A DNA stretch of 64,000 bases from Tethya wilhelma (GCA_964030475.1 CAXIPT010000001.1:6768166-6832165); one strand, 5' to 3'; positions 21,588-33,304 are shown, counted from the stretch's first letter. Translations and numbers: made by a program. Notes: a model not told the origin generated them from the sequence alone.

Positions 21588-22667
21588 TATATGTTCCACG
21601 CATTTTGAGAATTTGCGCAATTTGCAAATTGCGCAGCGCATTTTGGAATTTTTTAAAATGCGCACGCATTTTGAATTATTCCTAAAATGCGCAAGAGCAC
21701 TGCGCAATTTGCAAACTGCGTAGTGTTTAATTTGCGCATGTCAAATTGCGCAACAGCAAACAGTGCAGCCACAAAGCCAACCCTCTACTCAATTAACCTT
21801 GTACTATAAGTGCTTATTAGTGAACTTTTGAAGCCATGAGATATGATAGCAAGCTTACACTGTCTGCCTGTCAGGTCTGTATAGGGGATAGCTTTACATG
21901 CATGCATGCAGCTATATAATTTGTAAGCCTCTATTGAAATCGGTTCCCAACAGAAGGGTGTTGTGGGTAACCTCATGCAGTTCTTGGAACATTGTCCTGT
22001 CTGACTATGCCAAACATGACAGAAGCACTGGATATCTATCAGTGCAAGTCATTCAATTGAAATATGCATACTCAATGTGAGGTATAGAGAACACAAGGGC
22101 TTTCTAATCTTGTATAACAATTGACAGGTATATATACAAGACTAATGATTGGAACGCTAGATGTAAAGTACATACTGACTTTCAAGAGAATCATATCAGG
22201 TACAGTAGGTCATTGAATAAGACTAAGGTTATGCAGATGCATGCTGTTGATGAAGAGGTATGTCAACTTCAAGAGCTATGAACAGAGATCTGCTGCATAC
22301 ATGCATGTCAAGTTAGCTGAACATGTAATACTAGGATGTAATACTAGTCTAATAGAAAGGACTACTGGCACTGGCACACTGCAGACAGATCATGCAACAT
22401 TAAAAAAATACATGCAGGCTATGCCCTACCTGACAGGCTGTAAGAATACAGTTCTTTTTATAAGCCTTCTTTCAATAGTTTCCAAATTGCGCAACTGGTA
22501 TAGGTCGTTCCTAGTTTGCGCAACTAAATTGCGTAATTTGCAAACTGCGCACAAAATTGCGCAATTTGCAAAATGCGTGCGCATTTTGACAATTTCCAAA
22601 ATGCGTTGCGCAATTTGCAAATTGCGCAAATCGTTAAAACGCGCGGAACATATATATTTACACAGAA
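21588..22667. mobile_element. 1.08-kb non-autonomous DNA transposon with about 180-bp TIRs
   Basis: The left end (ATATGTTCCACGCATTTTG onwards) and the reverse complement of the right end (ATATGTTCCGCGCGTTTTA) match for about 180 bp with substitutions. Both arms carry the perfect 20-bp palindrome GCGCAATTTGCAAATTGCGC (21,615-21,634 and 22,608-22,627) and several shorter variants, such as AAATGCGC and TTTGCGCA. The interior has no recognisable protein; the 154-codon open frame at 22,241-22,705 runs through the right arm and is a by-product of it. The element interrupts the R1 copy on its left. Confidence 0.8.
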
Positions 22668-22923
22668 AATTTGTATTAGAGGTACATCCAACCTCCTGTA
22701 CATAAACCACAGAATTCTTTGTTAATATTATCAGTATGGCTTCTCACGATACAATTATGCGTATATAATGAAGCTATACTATATTAACAGTGTACCAGTG
22801 TTCACCCCAGAAATTTTAGATAGGTAGGTATTTCTCAGAGATGTCAGAGAACACTTAATATAAATTATGCACAATTTTGCAATTAGATAATAACAAACCA
22901 AATTTCCAAAGTAACTAAAAAAA

Positions 22924-23175
22924 TCAATGTGTCTGTGTTCCAAGCAATATCTTCATAGTACCTGCTGGCTTTCTAAACAATCTTCTGTTTCTAGCTCTAG
23001 CCCACTGCTCCAACAATTTTTCAAAGTCAAATTCTTCCAGTTTGGGACCTTCAATGCTAATTCTAAGTAAACAGTTCAAAGTTTTGTTGACCATACGAAT
23101 TCTGAGGCGACTTTTAATTCTCCCCATCGCACTAAATCCTCTTTCACAATTAGCTGAGAGCATTGGAATGACCAA
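22924..23175 (-). pseudogene. hAT transposase C-terminal dimerisation fragment
   Basis: The minus strand encodes PMLSANCERGFSAMGRIKSR followed by LRIRMVNKTLNCLLRI. This matches the hAT C-terminal dimerisation motif (the conserved E/CERxFSxMxxIKxxxRxxM pattern). Only about 80 codons remain. The rest of the transposase and the BED finger were not found nearby. R1 sequence follows immediately at 23,222. Confidence 0.8.
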
Positions 23176-23221
23176 AATCTGGCATGCTATTTCACCAAGT
23201 GCAGGATAGAGTGGTTGATAT

Positions 23222-23660
23222 ATTGATATTATTGGTGCATGTGAGCAAGCAATGACATCTAGAAAATTGTTGTTCTACTAATTAGTAAATTATGTCATAC
23301 AAAATGTGAGAGAGCAACATTATTTTGAATATCACAATCGTTTAAGATCACTGATCATTCACAATTAACTGAGTGGATTGTGAGGGGAGTAAAAGTCCAC
23401 TGATTCTGTTGTGAATTATGCAAACAATGTTCACCTTGCTGATCTTCATGTCACCTATGTTCCATCAACACATATTATTACCGACTACGACTTGCACACT
23501 GCTCATTTCCCAAGTTTAATTGTCCTTGTCCATTGTGATCCTTTGCCATTTATATGTACTAAGGCAATATGTATATAGGCACATAAATTCCTTCCTGATT
23601 ATTTACTCCCTTTTAATTTACACGTGAAAAGCAAAGAAAGAAGTGAAATTGGGTGTACTG
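23222..23660. repeat. R1 repeat copy, diverged
   Basis: It follows R1 from GGTGCATGTGACCAAGCAA-like sequence to GCAAAGAAAGAGATGAAATT-like sequence, with more substitutions and indels than the other copies, so it is older. It lies directly next to the hAT fragment. Confidence 0.7.
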
Positions 23661-23944
23661 TGCATTTTATTTCATAGCAATGTACCATGTGCACCTGTAT
23701 TCTCATCTCGAAAGGAGTTAATAGGTGCTGGTTCACAGAACCACGTGGCAGTTTGCCATGAAATAATGTATGCATTCAAGGTTCTGTCTATACCTAACTA
23801 GTCTCTCAACAAAAAGTAGTGGAACACATAGTAAGAGCAAAAGGAAGAAGTAGAAAATTTTCCTGCAAAGCAATTATAGCTAAAATAAGTATTAATATTA
23901 CCAATTAATTGACAATTTTATTTACTCCTTTTCTTTCTGTGTAC

Positions 23945-24240
23945 ATATACCACGTACCTTTTGTCATCAAGTGGTAGATAGCGTTGCCATTTAATGGCTC
24001 CTGAAGAAAATTTAGGCCCTCTGCTAACTCCTTTGCTGCTCTCTTGCATCCTTAATGTGATGGTATACCCACTGTAAATGTAACAACATTGGGTCCTGTT
24101 GTATCATTAACAAACATTCGAGGCTGTACGTACTTTTACGTCAAGATGGTAGATGGCATTGCCGTGAAGTGGCTCATGAAGGAAATTTAGACCCTCTGCT
24201 ACTTCCTTTGCTATTCTCATCCTTAATGTGGTCTGATAGT
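23945..24240 (-). pseudogene. Two tandem kinase exon copies (catalytic loop)
   Basis: Two related minus-strand exons, about 24,232-24,133 and 24,065-23,955, both encode the segment before the catalytic loop. The first reads TLRMRIAKEVAEGLNFLHEP and then LHGNAIYHLDVK before GTACGTAC. The second reads LAEGLNFLQEPLNGNAIYHL before GTACGTGG but has a frameshift after LRM. This fits kinase subdomain VIa-VIb, where HRDLK is expected; here it is HLDVK, with the usual Arg replaced by Leu. They may be alternative exons, one now dead, or both may be relics. No flanking kinase exons were identified. Confidence 0.55.
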
Positions 24241-24906
24241 GTAAAACATTTATATCACTAGTCCTGCAGAGCTTAGAATTAGCTAGTGATTGAAATGATA
24301 TGGAGTGCAATTTGAGTCAAATGCCACACCTTTTAGGAATTATAGATATATGTAGTCTGAATGATAAAGGTAACATCTAATTATAAATGCGGCATCCAAA
24401 TAGTCTACATTGAAATGGGATGTCAGCTATAAATCACTGAGAAGTTTGAGTTACAAATCAAACAACTGCCATATGCATTGCAATATTAATCAGTAAGGTC
24501 TTGTGATAATCCAGAACTACAACTGTTTTGTATCAGTTTCCTGTCTAAGCTGAGAAAGCATCGCGTGGACCAGCTCACCGTTGACCTTGTACAAAAAAGG
24601 TAACTCTCCCACTGGCGGAGGCAAGAAAGAAGAAGATATGTCCATCTCAGTGAATCATATTAAATGTCACGTTAATTAATTTGCACTCATTTTGGTGTAC
24701 ATGCACCTATTGCCTGGGAACAAGGCTAGTACATACATGCCCAAATAGTCGTGCAATGCCACATTAAATTTGAGGAGTTCTGACCTAATATTTACTACAC
24801 TTGATATCATAGCTCTCACTCAGAAAATGATACATGGAAAGAACTTCCACAGTGTCCAAATCAATCTTATTGCTATCAGTCATTCAAACTCCTTTATCTG
24901 CCACAG

Positions 24907-25157
24907 GTGGGAGAGGCTGTCATTCAAAAGGGACCAACCAGCAGCTCCTCAGCCTCACTGGGGATGACGGTAGGAGTAAGAGATGGAGAGAGGTGTTCCC
25001 ACCAATACCCGCCAAGAGAGCATTGCCAATGACAGTGTGCACTGGACAATTTCTGATAGTTAGTAGGGGGGTATTATCAAGAAGAGAAGACTCTGAAAAC
25101 AGTGGAAATCATGGACATTGATGCTAGACGATGGTCATCTGCTGCTGACCTTTTAAG
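24907..25157 (+). pseudogene. Kelch-repeat relic exon
   Basis: After a CCACAG acceptor the plus strand reads LLSLTGDDGRSKRWREVFPP, then IPAKRALPMTVCTGQFLIVS, and after a one-base slip TLKTVEIMDIDARRWSSAAD. This is the kelch-motif pattern (WxxxFPPMPTKR, a hydrophobic strand, then VExxDxxxxxWxxAxDLP). The diagnostic GG of the strand is replaced by SRG and the frame is broken, so it is a decayed exon. The flanking sequence (CAATTTCCTGCCTAAG-type) recurs near 7985, which suggests a related relic there. Confidence 0.55.
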
Positions 25158-25199
25158 CTAGCGGGAGAGTGTTACTGAACTCTCAAAACTTACTTCTTG

Positions 25200-26440
25200 C
25201 TCTCTTAATTGGAGGAGCAGATGAAATGGCCTCCCTCTTTTTGCCCTTGTCCTTGCCCTTGCCCTTGACCTTGACCTTTCCCTTGTAATTAATTGTCTGT
25301 GTATACAGTATATTAAGTTGCTTGTGGTTACTTCTTGATGATTAGTTTTGCACAATGGTAAGGCTTGAAATCAACTCTGATTTGAATTTACCACACTTCG
25401 AGTCAGAGGACCAGATCATTGCGATCCTCTTCCTCTTTGGTTGAGGCACTACGTTAGACTGAGTGACATTCAAAATATACTCATATCTCGATGTATATAT
25501 CACAGAATGTGTGTATAGCACACTCTCAAAATTGTTAGCTCAATATATTATTTATAGAGCTTCTCCATGCAGCTCAGGGGTCTCTACATCTACCCTACAT
25601 TGTGCACTCACGATTTTCAGCCTTCTTTTCACATCTGTAGTCTCTTCCTTTTCCTCAGCCAACATTAGGCAAGTATCACACTTAGCAAAGCAGTTTTCCT
25701 ATTTGTATTGAATGTTACAGCTATTACTGCAACGTCAACTATATCAATGCATTATATATGGCAACACTTCTTAGCAATGCAGTCTTCCAAAAGAAGCACT
25801 GAAACACTGTTAAGCGATATTCCATGTAATTTTTTATATGATTGAATTATGTTTTCTCTCACTCTGTCATGATGTACGTTATCCCAAAAGGTATGATTAA
25901 TTTACCCATGCGCATAGCAATTGACATTTATATAGAATGTTACTGGAGTGTTATTGTGGTTTACCATAATTCGATCTCCTCTTGAGGACACAGCCATGTA
26001 TATGGAAGAGATATTGTGGTGGTAGTGTTTTCACTATCAGTTACATGTATGATTGTGATGCAAGTATTGTCAATTCTCATAATACGCTACATCAAGACCG
26101 CTATTCAGACGGCTCGGCAAAATGCAGTGCCATGTAACAAATGTTTCAAAAATATTAAATAGACAATTTGCAGTTAATTTCATTTGCAGATCAAAGAAAC
26201 CTTACGAAAGAGAGCATTGGGGGAGTTTAGTCTAAAACTGCTTTGATACCAGTAGTTAACAAAGCTCCTGTGCTTGCAGCTAGTTATGTTCTGCTCAGAA
26301 CAGCTGATAGCCCCTCATGGTCCTCTTCCAGCTGACAGATTTTCTCTTGAACTCTTTTTAACTCCTACTTGCTTCTTGTATGTGCTCTCAAACACCTCTG
26401 TCTCTTGTCTGACATAACTCTTCTAAGAGCTGAGGAGTGG
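25200..26440. other. AT-rich sequence, no gene seen
   Basis: A CCTTGCCCTTGCCCTTGACC run at about 25,245 is low-complexity. No other element or exon recognised. Confidence 0.35.
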
Positions 26441-26449
26441 TCTTATTTC

Positions 26450-26720
26450 AAAAAAACTATATTGAGAAGAGGCATGTTAAAATTAATCCTAACAGTAACA
26501 ACTTTATCCACACACTTTGATTTTTCCTGCTTTTCCTTTACAGTGGGAAACAGACTCACAGGAATACTGTGAGCACTCACAGACTTGTCATCTGGGCAGG
26601 GGATGTAATTGGTATATAACCATACATGCACATGGAGCTCACTCTCTTTTTCTTGGATATACTGGATCAGGGAAAGTCCCATTTCTGCCAAATATGGGGG
26701 AATGCTTGTCCGCTTCATGT
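26450..26720 (-). CDS. Candidate exon, unknown protein
   Basis: The minus strand is open for about 75 codons with coding-like composition (SIPPYLAEMGLSLIQYIQEK, then SELHVHVWLYTNYIPCPDDK). I know no family with this sequence. It may belong with the next candidate block on the same strand. Confidence 0.3.
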
Positions 26721-27044
26721 TGTTTGTGCTTTTGGTGGCTTCAATTCAATATTATGTAGGAAGCTCATAAGGTAGGCAAATAAATTCTCCACATAGGCAA
26801 ATAACAAATTGGTAGGTAGGGAAATAATTCTGCATGTAGTATCACTTACAGGTTGTTTAGGTTTGCTTGAGGAACTGAATAGACTTGACAACACACGAGA
26901 AGCATCAGATGAAGGTTTCTTTATTCTTACTAGGATATTGATTGCTTGTGAAGCACTCTGTAGTATAGCACATGATTCATTTACAATGATTTGAGAAAAA
27001 TTTTGATATACTCTTATACATATACGTAGCTAGTTAAGTATCTT

Positions 27045-27420
27045 ACAGAAGAAGTAGGTGCAGTGGTGGGAGAAATTTCGGCTGGGACAGGTTTTGGAGC
27101 TAGAGCAAGTCTATCCTCAGGCACAACTTCCTCTATGTTTACAAAACTGTCCCATTTTCTAGACCAACGTTGCAAAAAATGCAGAGCTCCTTGCCCAGCC
27201 ACACAATGGGACTCAGCTGTTCCAACTTCAACAGCAACATCGCTGCCACTAAGCCTCTTGACAGCTTTGGCAATGTCCTCCAAAACACTTCCTCATTTAA
27301 TTTTTACCTCCCATCTAGAATCTTGATACTGAAGCAATACCACAAGGTCCGCCTCTTCTTCAGAGTCCGTCACAGTAACTAAACGATTAGAGACTGCCTG
27401 CTGTCTTCTTGAAAATTTCC
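27045..27420 (-). pseudogene. Candidate coding block with an in-frame stop
   Basis: On the minus strand one frame reads RLVTVTDSEEEADLVVLLQY, then DSRWEVKIK, a TGA, then SVLEDIAKAVKRLSGSDVAV, GALHFLQRWSRKWDSFVNIE and a Pro-rich end before GTAAG-like sequence. The two halves are in the same register, so the TGA looks like a recent nonsense change or an unrecognised short intron. No domain recognised. Confidence 0.35.
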
Positions 27421-27630
27421 TCTGGCTCAATTATTAAACTGCCATGAGGAAACTCACGTGGTGTCACAAGTTGCAGCTACGTAGGCAAATAAAATTCTCC
27501 ACATACAATTGTCGAACTGGCCAGCATGGCTGGAAGGCGAGGAACAACTATATATAAAGCTCAGTGCCTCTGACAGGTACACTCTGCCCCTTGAGCTGCT
27601 ATTGTCTGGGGGTACTGCAAGCATATACAG

Positions 27631-27985
27631 TACTGGTACGTTATTAAGCACATACACTTATTTTTCCACAGGAAGAAAATAGGCACTTAACAGCGAAATG
27701 TGCGTAATAATGAGATACACTGCCACGTGAGCTACGTTTCAAAGTGTGGCAATGGAATTTTTGTAGAGCGTTATTCGAGCACAACTTGTCTGGAAGAGCG
27801 TCTGGACTCCTTTTGTGGGTTAAGTGTTGTCTACATGTTCAGAAACTGATCCTTTCATTGTGTCAATAGTGAAAATCATCATAGCACTTAATAATGAAGC
27901 ATCAAGAGCAACAACGAAGCATGCACTTATATTCGAGTGGGCGCTTATATGCGAAGTGCACCTGATAATGTGCCAGTATGGTACA
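27631..27985. mobile_element. Possible MITE with imperfect TACTGG ends
   Basis: TACTGGTACGTTATTAAGCA at the left and TGCACCTGATAATGTGCCAG at the right are imperfect inverted repeats of about 20-30 bp. The interior (CACTTATATTCGAGTGGGCG and GCACTTAACAGCGAAATG) has no coding capacity. No second copy was seen here. Confidence 0.4.
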
Positions 27986-28307
27986 TAAATATGAAAGGCA
28001 ATTCAGAAGCTTAAGTAATGAAGAGTTTTAATTTTAGTATTAATGGCCCTGAAATGGCATTCAGCTCATCCTACATCGGTAAGGAACATCAGAAACATAC
28101 CTAATATACAGTTGTACTGCAATCCAACATGAGTTTACCATCTTAGAGCTTATAATTTAGCATATAAGTCATTTTACATAATGAAGGAACACCAATTATA
28201 TCTTAGTGAGTTTGGTGACTTTTTTTCATTAGAATAAAATGTAAGATAACAAGAAATGAAATTAATACAATTTATTGTAATGGGTTGTCTAGATCAATAA
28301 TCTTACT

Positions 28308-28522
28308 TCAAGTAGAGGTACCACCAGCAACCATAACTGCAGGATAGGAGGTGCCACAGACTGAGGGAATCGAAAGAAGTGTACACGGTGGGTCAGCTAT
28401 AACTGAAGCATGTTCTCCAGACCTATGTCTCTTGAAAGGATGAATAGTATCAAAATCAGAATCATCTCTAAACTCACTTGGGCTAGCTTGTGGGCTGGCT
28501 CTCTCTTTCCCCTTACTCAGGG
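28308..28522 (-). CDS. Candidate last exon, unknown protein
   Basis: The minus strand has an AG acceptor near 28,523 and about 70 codons (KERASPQASPSEFRDDSDFD, then TIHPFKRHRSGEHASVIADP) ending at a TGA at 28,308-28,310. It is Ser/Pro-rich with a basic patch and looks coding. Possible upstream exon material lies at about 29,240-29,395 on the same strand (LVTSPGKVLTGGRRAQKPSP), but the join is unproved. Confidence 0.3.
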
Positions 28523-29744
28523 GTTTAGTTAGTTGGACATTTTATGATTTATCCCCCTGAACAAAGAGAGCTTTTAGAGCTTGGGAAATTGAGGCTAGTC
28601 ATGCTCGTACAAAATATCATTCCACTAACACTAACACAGCAATACATATCAGAAATGTATGTCTCAAATCAACCTCTGAATTTACTGTGAGTTAAAATAT
28701 CCATGAATAATTATTGTCTTAGATGCAAAATAATTTAACAATACTCCTCTTTGGCGTAGTTTTTTCCTCAGGAGTATACTTAACAGTAGCATTTGAATCG
28801 TCCCAATTATAGGAGAGTCAATTTTTGGAGATAACGTATTTAGCCATGTGTTGGTACATAAACACTTTTATCCCAGGATTATTCATCTCTCTATCATTAT
28901 CCAACTTCATGCCATTGGTATAACAACTTATATGAAGCTTGAGGAGAGTCTGCAGATAATTAATGTTTCACTGCATGGTGCTTGCTTTCCTTTATATTGT
29001 CCGCTTCAAATTCTTTGCTACACTATTTTTTTTTGTTGTTTTTCCATTTTGCCTATAAGTTTACACTAATCTTAACCATCTTTTGCTGCTCCTCATCAGT
29101 AAAGGAAACTTTTCATTAATACTTCCCATCTGTTGGCATGAGTAACATGGGCATGAAAACAATATTAGTCACATCATGGATTGGTGAGGAAAAGAAAGAC
29201 GTTCTCTTGTCTTGTATTCAAGTTGCTAAAGATTGGGCTCAAATTGGGTTAGCCAGCCACCAGCTACACAAGACATTGGAGACATCCGCACTTTCCCTAG
29301 GACTGTCAGCATCAGCTACAGGAGAAGGCTTCTGAGCTCTACGACCTCCAGTAAGGACCTTCCCCGGTGAAGTGACCAGTTGCCTGCAACTATAAGAGGC
29401 TGAGACGGATTGCTGTTGAATCATTGTCAATAATTAACAGGAACTTCACTAAATATACATGTACACTGCTTTTCTTTCATTTTACCATTTTGCTTACGTT
29501 TACACCATCTTTTGCTGCTCCTTATCAGTAAAGTGAGACTGAGCATCCTTTTTACTGATAAATTTCTTCAGCAACAAACTTACCTGTCATTAGGTTAACT
29601 TCAATGTCAGTCTCAACACCACACAGTTGTTATTATCTTTTCTACCCTAGCTCGCGCAAAGTACCAATCGAGATAAAATGATGCCTCCTGGTGCAACTTT
29701 AACTCATTTCAGTTACCAATGTAGACGTACCTGATTCCCGACAT

Positions 29745-29909
29745 CATGTCAACAACTATGCAAGGATTTTGTGCCACTATGGTGCCCTAATAATGGAGTT
29801 CAAAGATGCAATGAAAGAAATTGATGGTGCCACACTTCTTGAATCAGGACGGAGGAAGTATAATCTTGAGGCGTTGAGACATCAATTCCAAATTTATGAA
29901 GAGGATTGA
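29745..29909 (+). pseudogene. Fragment of a DUF6589-type element protein
   Basis: The plus strand reads VNNYARILCHYGALIMEFKD, then AMKEIDGATLLESGRRKYNL and EALRHQFQIY before a stop. The NYARxLCHYGALxMEFxDA motif followed by GRxKYxLEALRxQ is the pattern I associate with the repetitive DUF6589 family of metazoan genomes; this is from memory. About 15 residues between DG and GR seem deleted. Only this core segment is present, so it is a relic. Confidence 0.55.
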
Positions 29910-30317
29910 GGTAAACATCTGGATACATTGTGGGTCTTTGATCAGGAATCTGCTGAAGTAGTTAGTGTTTCTGTACTGTCGTTACTACTTTTACAATGTC
30001 TAGTGTATCGTCTCACGTATTTCTTCCCGCAGAGAAATAATTGTATCCTGCAAATATTTTTCCTGGCCAGTCAAGAGCAATACAGATATTCAATCAGAAG
30101 TGGACTCACCACTCTACGTCGGCTCTTTTTACGAGGGGTGCACGACCTCTGAACTACAATAGGCAAAGATCGTCACAAGTATTACTATAACTCATGCATG
30201 GGTTTTTAGAAAAACAAAACAAGCAACAATATTAAACAAAAACAAGTAAATCTGTATAACAAAAGAAATTTAGTGGAAAAACAAGTAATTTTGTCTAACA
30301 AAAAATTTCAGAATAAT

Positions 30318-32511
30318 CTAGTGGTCAGATTTTGCTTTCTTAAGTGAAGGGAGAAGTGGTCTACGGCCATTGCAGTAGCAGTATTCTATATATTTGTTTC
30401 GCCTAGAGACCATCCTATGTAGATAAAAATGGTGATGAGTTTTAGGCATTGATCCTAGAATCCTCTTAAAACGAGAGAACCAAGCAAATGTCTGCTCACA
30501 ACACATTGTGTTGAGGTCAGGATTCAGCTCTTTGATAGCATCTGGACTATATAGAGTGTGACACCTCTTGTCCTGGTGATTTTTTATGTGAAGTGTGTCA
30601 ATGATCTTGTTGACATCAAGCCACATGGTGCTGAAAGTTCCAGGAAGTGGTAAGGGTTTCTTTGCTACTTTTAAGTTGTTGAGGTGGCACATGTCATAGG
30701 ATACAATCACCTTCTTCCTCTGCTCCTTCGTGATGCGAGCCAGTGCTGATAGCATCCAAAAAGGACAATGAGGAACACTTGTGCTGGGCCCTCTGATCTA
30801 TAGGATACAATGAATACTGTTAAGTGTTTGTTTAGAGTGCCACCTTCAGTTGTACTTACTGGTAGAGTGGTTGCCATGTATCAATGTGCCCTCCACTTCG
30901 TACAATAAACAGGTGTCCCCTATCCACTTCTGCAATTTCTTCCTCTCTCCAGTGTCTTTGTTGCACTCAGTCTTAGTGTCATCATCATCAGTGTAGTCGA
31001 CTAGTTGTGTGACCCCAGGATGCTGCTTCATCAGTGTTGATACACCTAGTATACGTATACAATACAATTCTACAAATATTATGTAATATTATGTGTTTGC
31101 ATACAGTCATACCACAGATAATATAGACTACGTGGTCACATAGTCTATAATTATTATCAACGGTCATACAAAAATTAATATTATGTAATATTATTGTGTT
31201 TTATTGATAATATAAAGAGGACAAACACTGTACCTTGACAGTCAGCTGCAGTAGTACCGTTGCTTCTGTTGCGTTTGACCATGGGCTCAGCTGACTGTGT
31301 ACTGTTGTCTTTATGGTATTTCAGATATTCGTGTAAGTCAGTGGGGATGTTCAGCTTTTTGGCTGCTTCACAGTGTTCCTGGCAGAAGGCCATTCGGTAA
31401 ACTGGCTGTCTTGGGCAAGATAATACATACTGCAGCTTCCCATCAAAAGGTTTAAGCTGCTTGGGAACTTCATACATGCATATAGGGTAGGTTAGCTTCC
31501 AGTTCCCATCCAGCGACCAAAGAGTACCACAACCTGTAAAATAAACCCGGGTACCCACAATCTTGAGTCTCCAACGTACAAAATAGCTATAACAGTTTCT
31601 ATAAGTACAAATTAATCACCTCATTTCTTACACTCGTCAGAACAGGTGTCATGTGGATAAGGAGTCACAGCCCTCTTCTGGTCTATCATGTCCAACAAGC
31701 TGCAAGCACACACTGTCAAGGTCAACTCCAACATAGATAATATATACTGCCAGTAGTCTATGACTCCAAGCTTTTTATACTTGTGGCAAATTAACTCGAG
31801 AAGACGTGGTACACCTTACACAAGTGAGTATATGTGTAGACACTTTTAAATTTGTGCGTTGTCTATACGTAGAAGATTGGCGTAATGAATGCGCCAACAT
31901 GAATGATGCACACTGACTTGCGGGAAAAAATGCGCCAACCATGCGGGGGTTTCTGATAAATGTTTATTAAATTCTTTTTTTTTCCTATCGATTGCCTTTT
32001 TCAAAGCACTTTGCGCTTTTTGTAGTTCCTTCATATACTCAGCTGCTTCCTTACCATCATCTGCATCTTGCATGGTGATGTACTGTGTCATCAACTCTTT
32101 TACCTTCTTTTGGTTATCATGTATGGTTGCCATCACATGCAGACGAGTAATTTCATCTTGATAGAGCTGACTAGCTAGAACTGTGAGTTCATCGGCTTTC
32201 AACTGCAAAAGGTCACTCTTGTGTAGCGTCCAAGAGGTGTGTATGGCTCCTTCAATTTGTTGCTTATTTGGAAGCAACTTCATTACACTTGAATTGGAAC
32301 AAATCTCCTTTGCCTTAGCATTCCAAAATCTTCTGTAATCCTTCTCAAATCCTCTCGCATCTGAGATCTCTTTATCTGAATATACATGGATCTCCCGGTC
32401 AGTCTTAGCAGTGAACTTGAACTTGCTTCCTGAATCCTGTCGAAGTTCACACTCCACCTCGCTATTCCAAAATGCCTCAGCAATATGTTTTAGAGTTAGC
32501 TCACCACCCAT
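30318..32511 (-). CDS. KDZ-type transposase gene, multi-exon
   Basis: Minus-strand exons are 32,511 to about 31,880 (helical N-terminal region from MGGELTLKHIAEAFW), 31,699-31,632 (MIDQKRAVTPYPHDTCSDE), 31,533-31,234 (CGTLWSLDGNWKLTYPICMY, Cys/His-rich), 31,045-30,860 and 30,790-30,318. The last four join in frame with GT-AG borders: 31,632 GTAAGA, 31,234 GTACAG, 30,860 GTAAGT. The join of the first block is unresolved. The C-terminal exon has SYDMCHLN (first catalytic Asp), LHIKNHQDKRCHTLYSP and CEQTFAWFSRFKRIL (catalytic Glu), then HHHFYLHRMVSRRNKYIEYC. This matches the D...H..H...C...E layout of Kyakuja-Dileera-Zisupton transposases with an upstream CxC cysteine cluster. No stop interrupts the last four exons, so it could be active or domesticated. 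No TIRs were identified. Confidence 0.65.
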
Positions 32512-33205
32512 TCCATTTTCATCATTAGTGTAGATGCATCACAGTTAGCTACATAAGTCAATATTAAAGTGCCATTAATTTTGATTATGCTGTAATCGGC
32601 AAAATATTCTATAGTATAACAATGTGGATGGTGTACTGCACTGTATCAAACTGAACACGTGCACATGCTTTACAAAAACCACACCGAATTTTGTAGTTGC
32701 AATGTTGTTGGACTCTAGATACTGAATAGACTTTAACTGCTACTAGCAGTTGAAGTCTACTAGTAGCAGACGGTACATACCATTTCAAATCTTGTTCAGC
32801 ACACTTCTCTGCCTTGATACCTTTTTGAACAAAGTCAACTGCTGTACGATGGCATTCATTAATATCTGTAGTTCTATGTGTAAATTTCCCTTTTTAATTT
32901 TTATTGCCCCATCGTACACTTTATTTCTTGCAATACGAAAGCAACACATGCATTTTGTGTCTCGTGGTTTCTATCCATATTTATACACTGTTGGCACTAC
33001 AGCACTAAACTTGTCGTGCATGTCGTGAACATCCCATTGCAGGTACAGTATTATAATTAGTGACGTACACAGCATAAAACGAAAGCTAGTCCATGGAAAC
33101 AATACGTAGAGATTATAAAATCAATCAAACTCACAAAGCATGAAATGCATTGTAATAATTATGATCAATCAATTAGATGACAATAAGTGAATGCTATTAA
33201 CGCAG

Positions 33206-33304
33206 GTAGCAAAAAGGACAGCAGCTAAATTTAGAGTCACCAATTCAGTTGTGACCATGGAGATACATGACCCCTTCATCATTGTTGATTCCAAGATGCA
33301 TTGA
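33206..33304 (+). CDS. Candidate short last exon
   Basis: AACGCAG acceptor followed by 32 codons (RTAAKFRVTNSVVTMEIHDP, then FIIVDSKMH) and a TGA. It looks coding, but is too short to assign. Confidence 0.2.
   Translation, partial: VAKRTAAKFRVTNSVVTMEIHDPFIIVDSKMH

Noticed and set aside
22241..22705. 154-codon open frame on the plus strand
   Set aside because: It runs through the right TIR of the transposon and its Cys/Arg-rich translation comes from the GCGCAATTTG repeats; there is no domain.
25158..25355. Arg-rich minus-strand open frame
   Set aside because: It comes from the CCTTGCCCTTG low-complexity run and has no other support.
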